Positions 53,248-62,943 of a DNA stretch of 64,000 nucleotides are shown here, one piece after another; the stretch's first letter is position 1; every line of letters begins with the position of its first letter. A program made the translations under genes and the position numbers. This DNA comes from Flavobacterium sp. LHD-85 (GTDB lineage: Bacteria; Bacteroidota; Bacteroidia; Flavobacteriales; Flavobacteriaceae), in assembly GCF_030929595.1 (NCBI RefSeq), contig NZ_JAVFVR010000009.1:62001-126000 (forward strand). The letters are read 5' to 3'. The notes beneath the pieces are model-generated. The model was not told the origin of the DNA, did not search any database, and saw nothing but the letters and a program-made list of their open reading frames with translations.

Positions 53248-53273
53248 AAAGCCTCTTAGTTTTAAGAGGCTTT
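53248..53273 (+). terminator. Intrinsic terminator after acs
   Basis: AAAGCCTCTTA / TAAGAGGCTTT with loop GTTT and T-rich tail. Confidence 0.8.
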
Positions 53274-53333
53274 ACTTTTTGTAATACGATTAGAGTTGGT
53301 TTTGAAGATTTAAAAAAAATTAATGCTTTTTTG

Positions 53334-53726
53334 CTATTGTGCAACTTTTGAATTTACATCGTTTACAAAAATAAGCGGTTGCATATTGCTTAAGTTAGTG
53401 AGTGATAGAATTCCATTTTTATTTTCATTAATTCCATTTATTCTAAAACAAAACTCATTTCCGTCTTTATCTCTTAAGGTTACAAATTCAGCAGTATCAT
53501 CTGAAAAGTTTTGACAGCTGTGTGAGATCGAATATTTATACATCACTTTCATTCGATTATTGTTGTAATTGTAAACTTTTCCATCTTGAGTAAAACTCCA
53601 TTTTGTATTTCGATTTGTGTTCGAATACCAGTTTCCTAAAATTCGCTTAGATGAAGGATCTTGATTTTGTGCAAAAATTGCTGTTGTTGAAATCAGAATT
53701 AGCAATAGAAATAGTAAGTTTTTCAT
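53334..53726 (-). CDS. Small secreted lipocalin-like protein
   Basis: 130 residues from the second Met (MKNLLFLLLILISTTAIFAQ), which begins a clean signal peptide; a first Met three residues upstream adds MQA. The mature part has KRILGNWYSNTNRNTKWSFTQDGKVYNY, the GxW start and strand pattern of small lipocalin-like proteins of Bacteroidetes, and a pair of cysteines. Periplasmic ligand binding is possible. Monocistronic, transcribed away from acs. Confidence 0.68.
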   Translation of the reverse strand: MKNLLFLLLILISTTAIFAQNQDPSSKRILGNWYSNTNRNTKWSFTQDGKVYNYNNNRMKVMYKYSISHSCQNFSDDTAEFVTLRDKDGNEFCFRINGINENKNGILSLTNLSNMQPLIFVNDVNSKVAQ

Positions 53727-53814
53727 GGCTTGCATTTTGTAAATATTTGACCTTAAAATTACAATTTTACTTAATTTGAAAAATAGGCGAGTTTGTAAAT
53801 TTCTGTTAATAAAT

Positions 53815-53842
53815 AAAGCCCCTTAAAATTTAAGAGGCTTTT
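53815..53842 (-). terminator. Terminator after the DnaQ-like gene
   Basis: On the minus strand: AAGCCTCTTAAATTTTAAGG followed by GGCTTTATTT, a stem with one mismatch and a T-rich end, about 55 nt after the exonuclease-like gene stop. Confidence 0.6.
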
Positions 53843-53895
53843 GTATTTCTTCAATTGGAACTTGGAATTTCCAATATTTTAAAACTTTAAAACTT

Positions 53896-54492
53896 TTATT
53901 TGATTCCCAATCTAGATTTTAATTTCAAGAAAAGAAGTCCAATTTTGTATGCATCTTCTGAAGAAGAATTTCTATCGCTTTTTGGAATTTTATAAATTTC
54001 GCATAAATCGTCTAGTGAAAATTGTTTGTCGTTTATATCAGTCAATTTTCTGTACATGACATCAACATCCAAAGCTTCATTTTTTAGTCGGCCACAATCT
54101 AGACGCTCTAGAGAAGCGTTTAGCATTTCAATATCAAAATTGATGTGATGTCCAACCAAAATAGAATTCCCAATAAACTTCACAAAAGCTTCAAGTGCAT
54201 CTGGTTCAGGCATTTTCATCATTTTGCTTTCAATGATAAATTCATTTGAAAGCCCATTGTCTTGAAGATATTTGTATTGCAATAAAACTGTTTCAAAATT
54301 TTCCTTAATAACTATGCTGTCATCAATAATAGAAAAGGCTCCAAGAGATAAAATAACATCTTTATCCGGATTTAAGCCAGAAGTCTCTGTTGATAAAACA
54401 ACAAACTTATTAGGTTTGGTTTCGAATTTAGTTAAATAATCTTTCCAGAAATCTGGATAGTCTTTATTGATATTTTTTAGCCAGTCTAGCAT
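53896..54492 (-). CDS. DnaQ-like exonuclease-fold protein with altered catalytic motifs
   Basis: 198 residues of the DEDD exonuclease fold. Exo I reads VLSTETSGL, with Ser34 where the first catalytic Asp is expected and Glu36 kept. Exo II GHHINFD keeps Asp120. Exo III has DRNSSSEDA, with Asn175 where the usual His lies and Asp180 kept. Two of five key residues are therefore changed and catalysis is doubtful. It begins 3 nt after the cNMP/CBS/nucleotidyltransferase gene and is surely cotranscribed. This gene pairing is widespread in bacteria, suggesting a joint function. Confidence 0.82.
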   Translation of the reverse strand: MLDWLKNINKDYPDFWKDYLTKFETKPNKFVVLSTETSGLNPDKDVILSLGAFSIIDDSIVIKENFETVLLQYKYLQDNGLSNEFIIESKMMKMPEPDALEAFVKFIGNSILVGHHINFDIEMLNASLERLDCGRLKNEALDVDVMYRKLTDINDKQFSLDDLCEIYKIPKSDRNSSSEDAYKIGLLFLKLKSRLGIK

Positions 54493-54495
54493 GTT

Positions 54496-56412
54496 TTATG
54501 AGAATTGTGTCAATTGAAATTTACTCTTAATCAGTTCCTCCAGGTCTTTCATTGGGGACAATGCATTTTTTAATTTCTCTTTGTCAGTTTTTGACATTTC
54601 TCTTAAATTAATATATTGGCCAGAGTCGTCATTTTTTAATCCTTCAACAGTTCTAAATTTTGAAAGCGTTAAAAAAGCTTCTGCACAGCTTAGATAAATT
54701 TCTGCATTTTTAGAATCTGTAATAGCTAATTGTTTGAATCTTAAATAGGTGTTTTGAATTCCTTTAATATTGGCATTTAATATTAATAATCGTGCACCGT
54801 CAATTAATGGCATTAAAGCTCTTGTTTTAATATCAAATTTATCTTTGTTTGGACCATCTTCTTCAACAATAAATTTCTTGAAGAAGCTCAAAGGAGAATT
54901 TCTCTTTAAAGCATCATTTCCTAAAAAGTCAAAGAATAAAGTGTTGTTAACGGCATTCTTAAAAATCACGTTTTCAATTGCTTCTTCAATTTTAGGTTCT
55001 CCAAAAACAATTTCATAATCAAAGAAAATACTGCTCAAATCATTACTGTTTTCACCTGGAGTATTCATCCAGCTATTGTATTGTTTTGTCCAGTCACTCA
55101 ATGATTTGCACCAAAGCATATTGCTGCCCATATGCCCGTTTGGACAATAATCGTAGCCTACTTTTTCTAAGATAGAAGTAGTGCGTTTTGCTAATCTTAA
55201 AAAATAATCTTTTACTTCTCTGTATTTCTCAGGTGTAACATCTTCAAAAATTAAAATGCTATCTTGATCTGTAAGTAATAATTGCTCCTTACGTCCTTGA
55301 CTACCAATGCTTAACCACGCAAAACGTGCAGGAGGGGAGCCTAAGTCTAAAATTGATAATTCGACTGCTCTCTTGATAATGGCTAGGTTAATCTCGCTTG
55401 CAATATTGCTAACGTGTGAGATTGGAATATTTTTCTGAATCGAATTCTGAATCAAATCAGATAGACGGTCACGTATTTGTTTTAAGTCTTTTGGAAGCTG
55501 AGAACGCTTAATTTCTTTAATTAATACACCAGGGTTACTAGCTTGAGCTACAATAAGATCGTGCTCAGAAATAATTCCTTTTACGACAGATTTACTTGTG
55601 CCATCTTTAGTAACGCATAAGTGTGTTACATTATGTTTTAGCATTAGCAATTGCGCTTCTGCCAAAGACACATTTTCTAAAACTGTAACAACTGGAGACG
55701 ACATGATTTTGTCAATAGTTTCAGTAATAGGAAAGCGTCCAGTTGCAATCTTAGATGATAAATCGGCGTTGGTAACAATACCAATCGGATGATTTTTCTC
55801 GCCACAGATTATGATATTATCTAACATTGAATCTGTCATTAAATTTGCGACATTTTTAATTATAGAATCTGCTTTCGTTGTTAATGGCGAATTATTATAG
55901 TTAAGTGACTGAATGTATTGCATTTCTGTCTGCTGATCTAAATAATCAGAGTCTGAGACTAACTTGCCATTAGAACTCATACTATCTTTGGTATGACGTG
56001 AATTTACAGCAAAACTCTCTAACAAGAAGTTAAGTACATCCGAATTATTGGCTACAAATGGTCTGAAAACAGCAATCGGAATAGCATAAATAATGCTTTC
56101 TTCACGCGCTTTAGCCGTCATCATATAATTGTTTTTTGCAAAAAACGGGCGTAAACCAAAAATATCGCCTTCATGACATTTGTTTATAATGGTTTCTTCA
56201 GCGTCTGCAATAGTCGTAAGATTAATGACACCAGAAGCTACAACATAAAAACTTTCATGAAGCGGATCGTTATTTTGAAATAATACCGCATGCTTTTCTA
56301 AATTAATGACACGGATATTCGTGGCAATATCTGATAATTCCTTGAAGGTTAAATTATCAAACGGTTTGTATTCTTTTAAAAAATCTGCAATATGCTCAGC
56401 AACTGTATTCAT
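54496..56412 (-). CDS. cNMP-binding / CBS / DUF294 nucleotidyltransferase-like protein
   Basis: 638 residues. An N-terminal cyclic-nucleotide-binding beta roll (about 10-135, CHEGDIFGLRPFF), two CBS domains (about 175-300, IIICGEKNHPIGIVTNADLS and THLCVTKDG), a putative nucleotidyltransferase (about 320-465) with GSQGRKEQLLLTDQDSILIF and its Asp pair, then a helical DUF294 C-terminal domain (about 480-630). The architecture is that of proteins thought to sense nucleotides, possibly modifying a partner by nucleotidyl transfer; the substrate is unknown. Followed by the DnaQ-like gene 3 nt later. Confidence 0.88.
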   Translation of the reverse strand: MNTVAEHIADFLKEYKPFDNLTFKELSDIATNIRVINLEKHAVLFQNNDPLHESFYVVASGVINLTTIADAEETIINKCHEGDIFGLRPFFAKNNYMMTAKAREESIIYAIPIAVFRPFVANNSDVLNFLLESFAVNSRHTKDSMSSNGKLVSDSDYLDQQTEMQYIQSLNYNNSPLTTKADSIIKNVANLMTDSMLDNIIICGEKNHPIGIVTNADLSSKIATGRFPITETIDKIMSSPVVTVLENVSLAEAQLLMLKHNVTHLCVTKDGTSKSVVKGIISEHDLIVAQASNPGVLIKEIKRSQLPKDLKQIRDRLSDLIQNSIQKNIPISHVSNIASEINLAIIKRAVELSILDLGSPPARFAWLSIGSQGRKEQLLLTDQDSILIFEDVTPEKYREVKDYFLRLAKRTTSILEKVGYDYCPNGHMGSNMLWCKSLSDWTKQYNSWMNTPGENSNDLSSIFFDYEIVFGEPKIEEAIENVIFKNAVNNTLFFDFLGNDALKRNSPLSFFKKFIVEEDGPNKDKFDIKTRALMPLIDGARLLILNANIKGIQNTYLRFKQLAITDSKNAEIYLSCAEAFLTLSKFRTVEGLKNDDSGQYINLREMSKTDKEKLKNALSPMKDLEELIKSKFQLTQFS

Positions 56413-57228
<816 letters not shown>

Positions 57229-57612
57229 TTATTCGTATAATTTACTCAAAATCATCTCCTTTGGCACAATATCGCTTCCTCCATTTTTATTAAATTGTAT
57301 CACTGCATCGTTTACAAATAAAACTGCGCTAGATGTAACTCCATTTTTATCTTTCAGTTTTATTTGTGCTTTATCGCCATGCGGATAAACATGTCCGGAA
57401 ACTTCTAAAATTCCAGAGTTTAAATCTTTATGGTCGCTTGTAACTTCAGCTGTTCCAAAAATCTTATAATTTGACTGAGCAATTGTAATTCTAAAAATAT
57501 ATTCTTTCTTGCAGTCTTTGCATTTTTGGTTTCCCCAAGTTCCTGAGAATTTGTTTTGCTGTGAGAACGCTTGCATTGAAATTAAAAATGCCAGGAAAAG
57601 AAATTTTTTCAT
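57229..57612 (-). CDS. Small secreted protein of unknown function
   Basis: 127 residues from the Met at 57612 (MKKFLFLAFLISMQAFSQQ, a clean signal peptide); the frame extends ten residues upstream but that segment does not look like a protein start. The mature part contains WGNQKCKDCKKEYIFRI, a CxxC pair near the N-terminus, then strands. Not recognised. It ends right at the repeat array. Confidence 0.65.
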   Translation of the reverse strand: MKKFLFLAFLISMQAFSQQNKFSGTWGNQKCKDCKKEYIFRITIAQSNYKIFGTAEVTSDHKDLNSGILEVSGHVYPHGDKAQIKLKDKNGVTSSAVLFVNDAVIQFNKNGGSDIVPKEMILSKLYE

Positions 57613-57652
57613 TTTAGTTTGTTTTATTAAAATCTGAACCAAATATAAATCA

Positions 57653-57682
57653 AAAAAGCATCACAAATTTGCGATGCTTTTT
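57653..57682 (-). terminator. Intrinsic terminator
   Basis: Stem AAAAAGCATC / GATGCTTTTT with inner CAAATTTG, between two minus-strand genes; it closes the upstream one (57699-58115). Confidence 0.85.
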
Positions 57683-57698
57683 CTAAATTTTTCAAAAT

Positions 57699-58115
57699 CT
57701 ATAATTTTTTCAAATACACCGATTTTCCATTTAATGATACATCAATCTGATTTGTTTTTTCGTTAAATGTTGTTCGTAAAGCATTTCCGTTAAAAATGGT
57801 AACGTCTCCATACACATGGCCAGCTTCACTAGATGTGTAATCAAATTTTACCTTTTTGTTTCCTGGCTCGATGCCTAATTTATAACTTGAAAATTTTGTG
57901 CCTCTTAAATCAAAATCTTGCTGCGAATCGATAATTTTTCCGTCAGCGTAAAAATTTGTAACCGATTTGCTTAATGAAATGTCTGGATAATATTGATTCA
58001 CTTTTTTAAGAAGCTCATACTGCTCAACGCTGGCTTCTTCCTGTTTTGACGTAATGGTCTGAGCAAATGAAATTGATGTAAATAAGACTGCTAATAACAA
58101 AAGGTACTTCTTCAT
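57699..58115 (-). CDS. Small secreted protein of unknown function
   Basis: 138 residues. The signal peptide MKKYLLLLAVLFTSISFAQ is followed by a mixed helix/strand protein without cysteines, with ISLSKSVTNFYADGKIIDSQ and ending SLNGKSVYLKKL. Not recognised. Divergent from the MFS transporter, 145 nt apart. Confidence 0.62.
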   Translation of the reverse strand: MKKYLLLLAVLFTSISFAQTITSKQEEASVEQYELLKKVNQYYPDISLSKSVTNFYADGKIIDSQQDFDLRGTKFSSYKLGIEPGNKKVKFDYTSSEAGHVYGDVTIFNGNALRTTFNEKTNQIDVSLNGKSVYLKKL

Positions 58116-58223
58116 ACTTTCTTAATTTAAAGATTAATAGATAGTTGCGCTAAATAATTTTTGCGATTACTTTAATTTATTGTTATAAACTTCTTCAAGT
58201 TCTATAACAAGGTATGAAATCTT

Positions 58224-58231
58224 TACCTTTG
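58224..58231 (+). promoter_or_regulatory. -7 box for the MFS transporter
   Basis: TACCTTTG matches TAnnTTTG, 29 nt before the ATG; the -33 position is not clear. Confidence 0.5.
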
Positions 58232-58260
58232 CAAAAAATTATAAGCCCTTTTTTAAGATA

Positions 58261-59490
58261 ATGACAACAAAAAAATATATTCAGCTTATCCTGATATTAG
58301 GTTCCCTGACTGCTCTTGGTCCTTTTTCAATTGATATGTATCTGCCTGGTTTCTCGGGAATTGCAAAGGATTTAAATACCACTGTTGCTAAAGTTTCGAT
58401 GAGTTTATCCAGTTATTTCATCGGAATTTCGGCTGGACAATTGCTTTACGGTCCATTATTAGACCGTTTTGGACGTAAAAAACCTCTGTTTGTTGGACTT
58501 CTAGTCTATATTCTTGCTTCTTTAGGCTGTATTTATGTCGCTGATATTGATTCTTTTATAATGCTTCGTTTTGTTCAAGCTATTGGAAGTTGTGCCGCAA
58601 CTGTAGCTTCTGTAGCAATGGTTCGTGATTTGTTTCCTGTAAAAGATATTCCAAAAGTATTTTCGCTTTTAATGCTCGTTGTTGGACTTTCTCCAATGCT
58701 CGCGCCAACTATTGGTGGTTATGTTACCGAAGATTTAGGCTGGCATGCTGTCTTTTTTATCCTTATGTGTATGGGAATCGTGGTTTTGACAGCTTCACAA
58801 TTTGGACTTCCAAATACATATAAACCAGATACTTCAATATCGTTAAAGCCAAAACCGATTTTATCTAATTTTCTTTTAGTTTTAAAAGAGCCTCAGTTTT
58901 ATACGTATGCGTTTACAGGTGCTGTAGCTTTTTCAGGATTGTTTTCATACGTAGCGGCTTCTCCACTAGTTTTTATGGATATTTATAAAGTTGATGCTAA
59001 AACTTATGGATGGATTTTTGCGCTAATGTCGGTTAGTTTTATTGGATCTAGCCAATTGAATTCTATGCTGTTGAAGCGTTTTTCGAGCGAACAGATGATT
59101 TTTGGCGCTTTGATTTCTCAATCTGTTATAAGCATTATATTCTTGATTTTGGCTTTAAATGACCTTCTAGGCTTGTATCAAACTATCGGAATGTTATTCT
59201 TATTTTTGGCTTGCTTAGGAATTTCAAATCCAAATACTGCTGGATTAACACTAGCTCCTTTTGCTAAAAATACTGGAAGCGCTTCGGCATTAATGGGTGC
59301 AATTCAGCTTGGAATCGGAGCTTTGGCTTCGTTTGCGGTTGGTGTTTTTGTGAAAAATTCTGTAACGCCAATGGTAGCGATCATGACAACTACAACTATA
59401 ACAGCATTCATAATTTTAAATATAGGAAAGCGTTTTATCAAACAAAAAGTAGAATTATCTGGTGATGATAACGCCGCTTCTATTCATTGA
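58261..59490 (+). CDS. Bcr/CflA-family MFS drug efflux transporter
   Basis: 409 residues, 12 predicted membrane helices. The motif FSIDMYLPGFSGIAKDL near helix 1 is typical of Bcr/CflA, and the MFS motif A in the loop between helices 2 and 3 reads GPLLDRFGRKKPLF. Expected to export drugs, dipeptides or similar compounds using the proton gradient. Substrate not deducible. A DUF4242 gene follows 158 nt later. Confidence 0.92.
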   Translation: MTTKKYIQLILILGSLTALGPFSIDMYLPGFSGIAKDLNTTVAKVSMSLSSYFIGISAGQLLYGPLLDRFGRKKPLFVGLLVYILASLGCIYVADIDSFIMLRFVQAIGSCAATVASVAMVRDLFPVKDIPKVFSLLMLVVGLSPMLAPTIGGYVTEDLGWHAVFFILMCMGIVVLTASQFGLPNTYKPDTSISLKPKPILSNFLLVLKEPQFYTYAFTGAVAFSGLFSYVAASPLVFMDIYKVDAKTYGWIFALMSVSFIGSSQLNSMLLKRFSSEQMIFGALISQSVISIIFLILALNDLLGLYQTIGMLFLFLACLGISNPNTAGLTLAPFAKNTGSASALMGAIQLGIGALASFAVGVFVKNSVTPMVAIMTTTTITAFIILNIGKRFIKQKVELSGDDNAASIH

Positions 59491-59648
59491 TTTTTATTGT
59501 AAGTATTTAAAAATCAATTGGTAATAATTGATTTTGCAGTTTTATTTCAGTAATTTTATAAGGCATAAAATGGAATGGAATCCAGAAACCATTTTAAAAA
59601 CGGGGCGAAACCGAAAAGCCACATGAGTAGGAATAAATTTCTAAAGTT

Positions 59649-59921
59649 ATGCCTAAATATGTTATCGAAAGAGAAATCCCAAATGCTGGTAAACTTACAT
59701 CTGATCAATTAAAAAGTATTTCGCAGGCTTCCTGTGGTGTACTTAGTCAACTCGGAACTCAAATTCAATGGGTAAACAGCTATATTACAAATGATAAATT
59801 GTATTGCATTTATATAGCGCCAAATGAAGAAATGGTTTATGAACACGCTAAATTAGGAGGTTTTCCGGCCAATTCTGTAAATCAGGTCACAGGAATAATT
59901 GACCCGACTACAGCGGAATAA
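59649..59921 (+). CDS. DUF4242 family small protein
   Basis: 90 residues. MPKYVIEREIPNAGKLTSDQL, QWVNSYITNDKLYCIYIAPNEE and HAKLGGFPANSVNQV fit the DUF4242 family, described in databases as a possible nickel-binding protein with ferredoxin-like fold. Cytoplasmic. Stand-alone, ended by a bidirectional terminator. Confidence 0.85.
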   Translation: MPKYVIEREIPNAGKLTSDQLKSISQASCGVLSQLGTQIQWVNSYITNDKLYCIYIAPNEEMVYEHAKLGGFPANSVNQVTGIIDPTTAE

Positions 59922-59962
59922 ATAATTAAATTTCCAATTTTTGAAATTCCAAATTCCAATAA

Positions 59963-59994
59963 AAAAAGCCTAAATCTATTGATTTAGGCTTTTT
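59963..59994. terminator. Bidirectional intrinsic terminator
   Basis: AAAAAGCCTAAATC / GATTTAGGCTTTTT with loop TATT, between convergent genes, nested in an outer AAATTCCAAATTCCAA / TTGGAATTTGGAATTT inverted repeat. Confidence 0.92.
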
Positions 59995-60054
59995 GGTATT
60001 TTGAGCTTTCCAATTTTGGAATTTGGAATTTAAAAAAAATGGAATTTCTATAAT

Positions 60055-61320
60055 TTAGTTCTGTGTCTTTTTATCTGGTCTAATAATCATTCTAAGCGAT
60101 TGGTCTTTTGCGAAATACGCTACCATCCAGTTCCAGAATGTGTTTAATCTGTTTCTATAAGTAATCAAAGAAATTAAATGAATAAACAGCCAAATGATCC
60201 AAGCAAAGAAACCTTTAAAATGCCATTTTGGACTTGGCAAATCTACAACAGCTTTTGCTTTTCCGATAATCGCCATAGATCCTTTGTCTTTGTAGGCAAA
60301 GGGTTTAAGAGGTTTATTGACAACCATGGCTTTAAAGTTTTTAGCCAGATTTAAACCTTGCTGAATAGCTACCTGCGCAACCTGTGGATGCCCGTCAGGG
60401 AAATTTTTATCTCCTGCCGCAATTGCTGTATCTCCAATTGCATAAATATTGTCTACACCGTTAACTTTATTAAACGCATCAGTTGCCATACGTCGGCCGC
60501 GTCCGTAACTTTCTTTTGGAATTCCATCAAAAATTTTGGCAGAAACACCAGCTGCCCAGATTAAGTTTTTGGTTTTGATGGTTTCACCATTTTCAAAAAC
60601 TACCGTGTCATCAACGTAATCAACAACTTTAGTATTTAGTTTAACCACAACTCCGAGTTTTGTCAAAGCTTCCAAAGTATCTTTTTGAGAATCTTTGCTC
60701 ATTGGTGACAGAAGTGCATCGCCGCCATCGACCAAATAGACGTTGCTGGCAGAGGTATCTAATTCTGGATATTCTTTAAGGAGAATATTTTTTCTCATTT
60801 CGGCAAACATTCCAGAAACCTCCACTCCTGTTGGCCCCCCTCCTGCTACAACGATTGTAAGTAATTTACGTCTTTTTCGCATATCCTTGCAAATAGCAGC
60901 TTTTTCAAGGTTTTTAAGCAATGTGTTTCGCATTACGATGGCATCATTTAAGGTTTTCATCGGAATAGCATTTTTCATTACGTTTTCCATGCCAAAATAA
61001 CTTGTTTCTGCACCAGTGGCAAAAACAAGGTAATCGTATTCAAGTTCTCCGTTGCTCAAAGTAATTTTCTTTTCTGCTGGAGAAACAGATAATAATTCGC
61101 CTAAACGGAAACTAAGATTCTTTTTGCCGGCAAAAAATTTTCTAAAGGGATAACTAATGCTCGAAGGCTCTAAAAATGCTGTTGCAACCTGATATATAAG
61201 TGGTGGAAAAAAGTTATAATTATTCTTGTCGACAAGTGTTACTTGTATTTGAGGCTGATTTACAAGTTCTTTTGCAAGATTAATTCCTGCAAACCCACCT
61301 CCAATAATGACTATTTTCAT
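60055..61320 (-). CDS. Type II NADH dehydrogenase (NDH-2-like FAD oxidoreductase)
   Basis: 421 residues. FAD-binding GGGFAGINLAKEL at the N-terminus, the NAD-binding motif VAGGGPTGVEVSGMFAEM in the middle, and YAIGDTA plus VAQVAIQQGLNLAKN for FAD ribityl contact. C-terminal amphipathic/hydrophobic helix FFAWIIWLFIHLISLI anchors it to the membrane face. It transfers electrons from NADH to menaquinone without proton pumping. Single gene between terminators. Confidence 0.92.
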   Translation of the reverse strand: MKIVIIGGGFAGINLAKELVNQPQIQVTLVDKNNYNFFPPLIYQVATAFLEPSSISYPFRKFFAGKKNLSFRLGELLSVSPAEKKITLSNGELEYDYLVFATGAETSYFGMENVMKNAIPMKTLNDAIVMRNTLLKNLEKAAICKDMRKRRKLLTIVVAGGGPTGVEVSGMFAEMRKNILLKEYPELDTSASNVYLVDGGDALLSPMSKDSQKDTLEALTKLGVVVKLNTKVVDYVDDTVVFENGETIKTKNLIWAAGVSAKIFDGIPKESYGRGRRMATDAFNKVNGVDNIYAIGDTAIAAGDKNFPDGHPQVAQVAIQQGLNLAKNFKAMVVNKPLKPFAYKDKGSMAIIGKAKAVVDLPSPKWHFKGFFAWIIWLFIHLISLITYRNRLNTFWNWMVAYFAKDQSLRMIIRPDKKTQN

Positions 61321-61401
61321 ATATGTTGTAATTAAGTAGGATTATAAAATAATTCCTTATAAATATACAACTTTAATACACAATGACAATTGTCATATTT
61401 A

Positions 61402-62736
61402 TTACTTTTTGAATTTTTTAACGGTTTTTTCAACTACATCGATTTTGTTCTGTAAGACATAACTTGCCATTAATTTCTCGATTAGTTCATCTTTCGTTAA
61501 ATGATGAAAAACAGTTTTTACTTTTGTTTTTAAATCAGCAGAAAGTTCGTGATTTGGTTTTGTTTTGAAGATCTGTCTTGCCCACAAAAGCATATTATTT
61601 TCTTCTACACTTGCCGCAGAAGGCTTTTTAAATTCAGAGAACTTAATTCCTAATTCTCTTTCAAAATCAGCAATTTCAAAAACTTCTTCCTGCTGTAAAA
61701 CAGTTAATGAAAGCCCTTTTGCTCCTGCCCTTGCCGTTCTTCCGCTGCGGTGCACATAATTTTCGTAAGTGTCAGGCAAGTGGTAATTAATCACATAGGA
61801 GATTTCTTTTACATCAATTCCTCTCGCGGCCAAATCGGTTGCAACCAAAATATTGATATGACCTTCACGAAATTGTTCCATAATTCGGTCACGAATACCT
61901 TGTGTCAAACTTCCATGAAGCGCTCCCGAAGAAAATTTATTGATAGCCAGATTTTTGGCTAATTTATTTACAGCAGCTTTGGTTTTACAGAAAATAATTC
62001 CTCTTTCGCCGTCTCTAGAATTCAAGAAATGCATTAAAACTTCCAGTTTTTCAATCGGATCAACTACGATGTATTCGTGATCAATTCCTTCATTACCAAC
62101 AGTTTCCATGCTAGCGCTTATCTGAACTACATTTTTGTTCAAATAATTCTGAATCAGCTGTTTTATGGTTCCCGGAAGTGTTGCTGAGAATAATAAAGTG
62201 CGATGTTTTTTAGGCAGTTCTGCAACAATTTCGTCTAAGCTTTCTTTAAGGATAGCTACCATTTCGTCGGCTTCATCCAAAACTAAATATTCAGTTTGTT
62301 TTAAATCAATCGCTTTTCTCTGAATTAAATCGATTAAACGTCCTGGAGTTGCCACAACAATTTGAGCGCCTTCCTTTAGTCTTTCAATTTGTGGTTTTAT
62401 TGGAGTTCCTCCACAAATGGAAGCAATAGATATATTAGGAATGTATTTTGAAAAACTTTCTAGGTTTCTAAAAATCTGCTGTCCCAATTCTCTAGTTGGA
62501 ACCAAAATAACAGCTTGAACTGTTGTCGATTCTGCATTTACCAATTGCAATAATGGCAATCCAAAAGCGGCCGTTTTTCCTGTTCCTGTTTTGGCTAAAC
62601 CAACAATATCGTGAGTTTCGCTCAAAAATAACGGAATTGTTTTTTGCTGAATTTCTGTTGGTTCAACAATGTTTAACTCGCTTAAAGCTTTTAAAATTGG
62701 AGCCGAAATTCCTAATGTTGAGAATGGTTTAGACAT
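61402..62736 (-). CDS. DEAD-box RNA helicase
   Basis: 444 residues. Q motif FSTLGISAPILKALSELNIVEPTEIQ, Walker A AKTGTGKTAAF, PTRELGQQ, DEAD in VLDEADEMV, SATLPG, ATDLAARGIDV and HRSGRTARAG are all present and in order. An accessory C-terminal tail (about 370-444) is basic and ends KKFKK. It unwinds RNA, probably in ribosome assembly or cold response. It begins behind a repeat-rich leader at 62742-62940. Confidence 0.94.
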   Translation of the reverse strand: MSKPFSTLGISAPILKALSELNIVEPTEIQQKTIPLFLSETHDIVGLAKTGTGKTAAFGLPLLQLVNAESTTVQAVILVPTRELGQQIFRNLESFSKYIPNISIASICGGTPIKPQIERLKEGAQIVVATPGRLIDLIQRKAIDLKQTEYLVLDEADEMVAILKESLDEIVAELPKKHRTLLFSATLPGTIKQLIQNYLNKNVVQISASMETVGNEGIDHEYIVVDPIEKLEVLMHFLNSRDGERGIIFCKTKAAVNKLAKNLAINKFSSGALHGSLTQGIRDRIMEQFREGHINILVATDLAARGIDVKEISYVINYHLPDTYENYVHRSGRTARAGAKGLSLTVLQQEEVFEIADFERELGIKFSEFKKPSAASVEENNMLLWARQIFKTKPNHELSADLKTKVKTVFHHLTKDELIEKLMASYVLQNKIDVVEKTVKKFKK

Positions 62737-62741
62737 GATTA

Positions 62742-62788
62742 TTTTAGATTTTAGTCCCGATAGCTATCGAGAGATTTTAGATTTTAGT
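62742..62788. repeat. ATTTTAGATTTTAG repeat around a CCCGATAGCTATCG palindrome
   Basis: ATTTTAGATTTTAG on both sides of CCCGATAGCTATCGAGA (62755-62771). It shares the palindrome with 48744-48761 and the AATCTAAA word with 37446-37484. Confidence 0.6.
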
Positions 62789-62833
62789 TTTCCCAAAATC
62801 TTTTAAAGATTTTATTTCTCCTTAAAATTAGTG

Positions 62834-62877
62834 AACCATTAATATATTTAGAAACAACTCTAAATATATTAATGGTT
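62834..62877. repeat. Perfect 19-bp AT-rich hairpin
   Basis: AACCATTAATATATTTAGA (62834-62852) / TCTAAATATATTAATGGTT (62859-62877) with loop AACAAC. No T-run of note follows on the minus strand, so a terminator role for the RadD-like gene is only possible. Confidence 0.75.
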
Positions 62878-62902
62878 TATTTATTTAAAGTTCTGCAAAG
62901 GA

Positions 62903-62937
62903 ACTTTATGACTTTTAAACTTTAGACTTTCCGACTA
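62903..62937. repeat. GACTTT-type repeat, third copy
   Basis: ACTTTATGACTTTTAAACTT followed by TAGACTTTCCGACTAA, similar to 35768-35804. Confidence 0.55.
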
Positions 62938-62943
62938 AATTTA

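Noticed and set aside
53323..53514. 63-residue plus-strand ORF
   Set aside because: Antisense to the lipocalin-like secreted protein, whose signal peptide and GNWYS motif make it the real gene.
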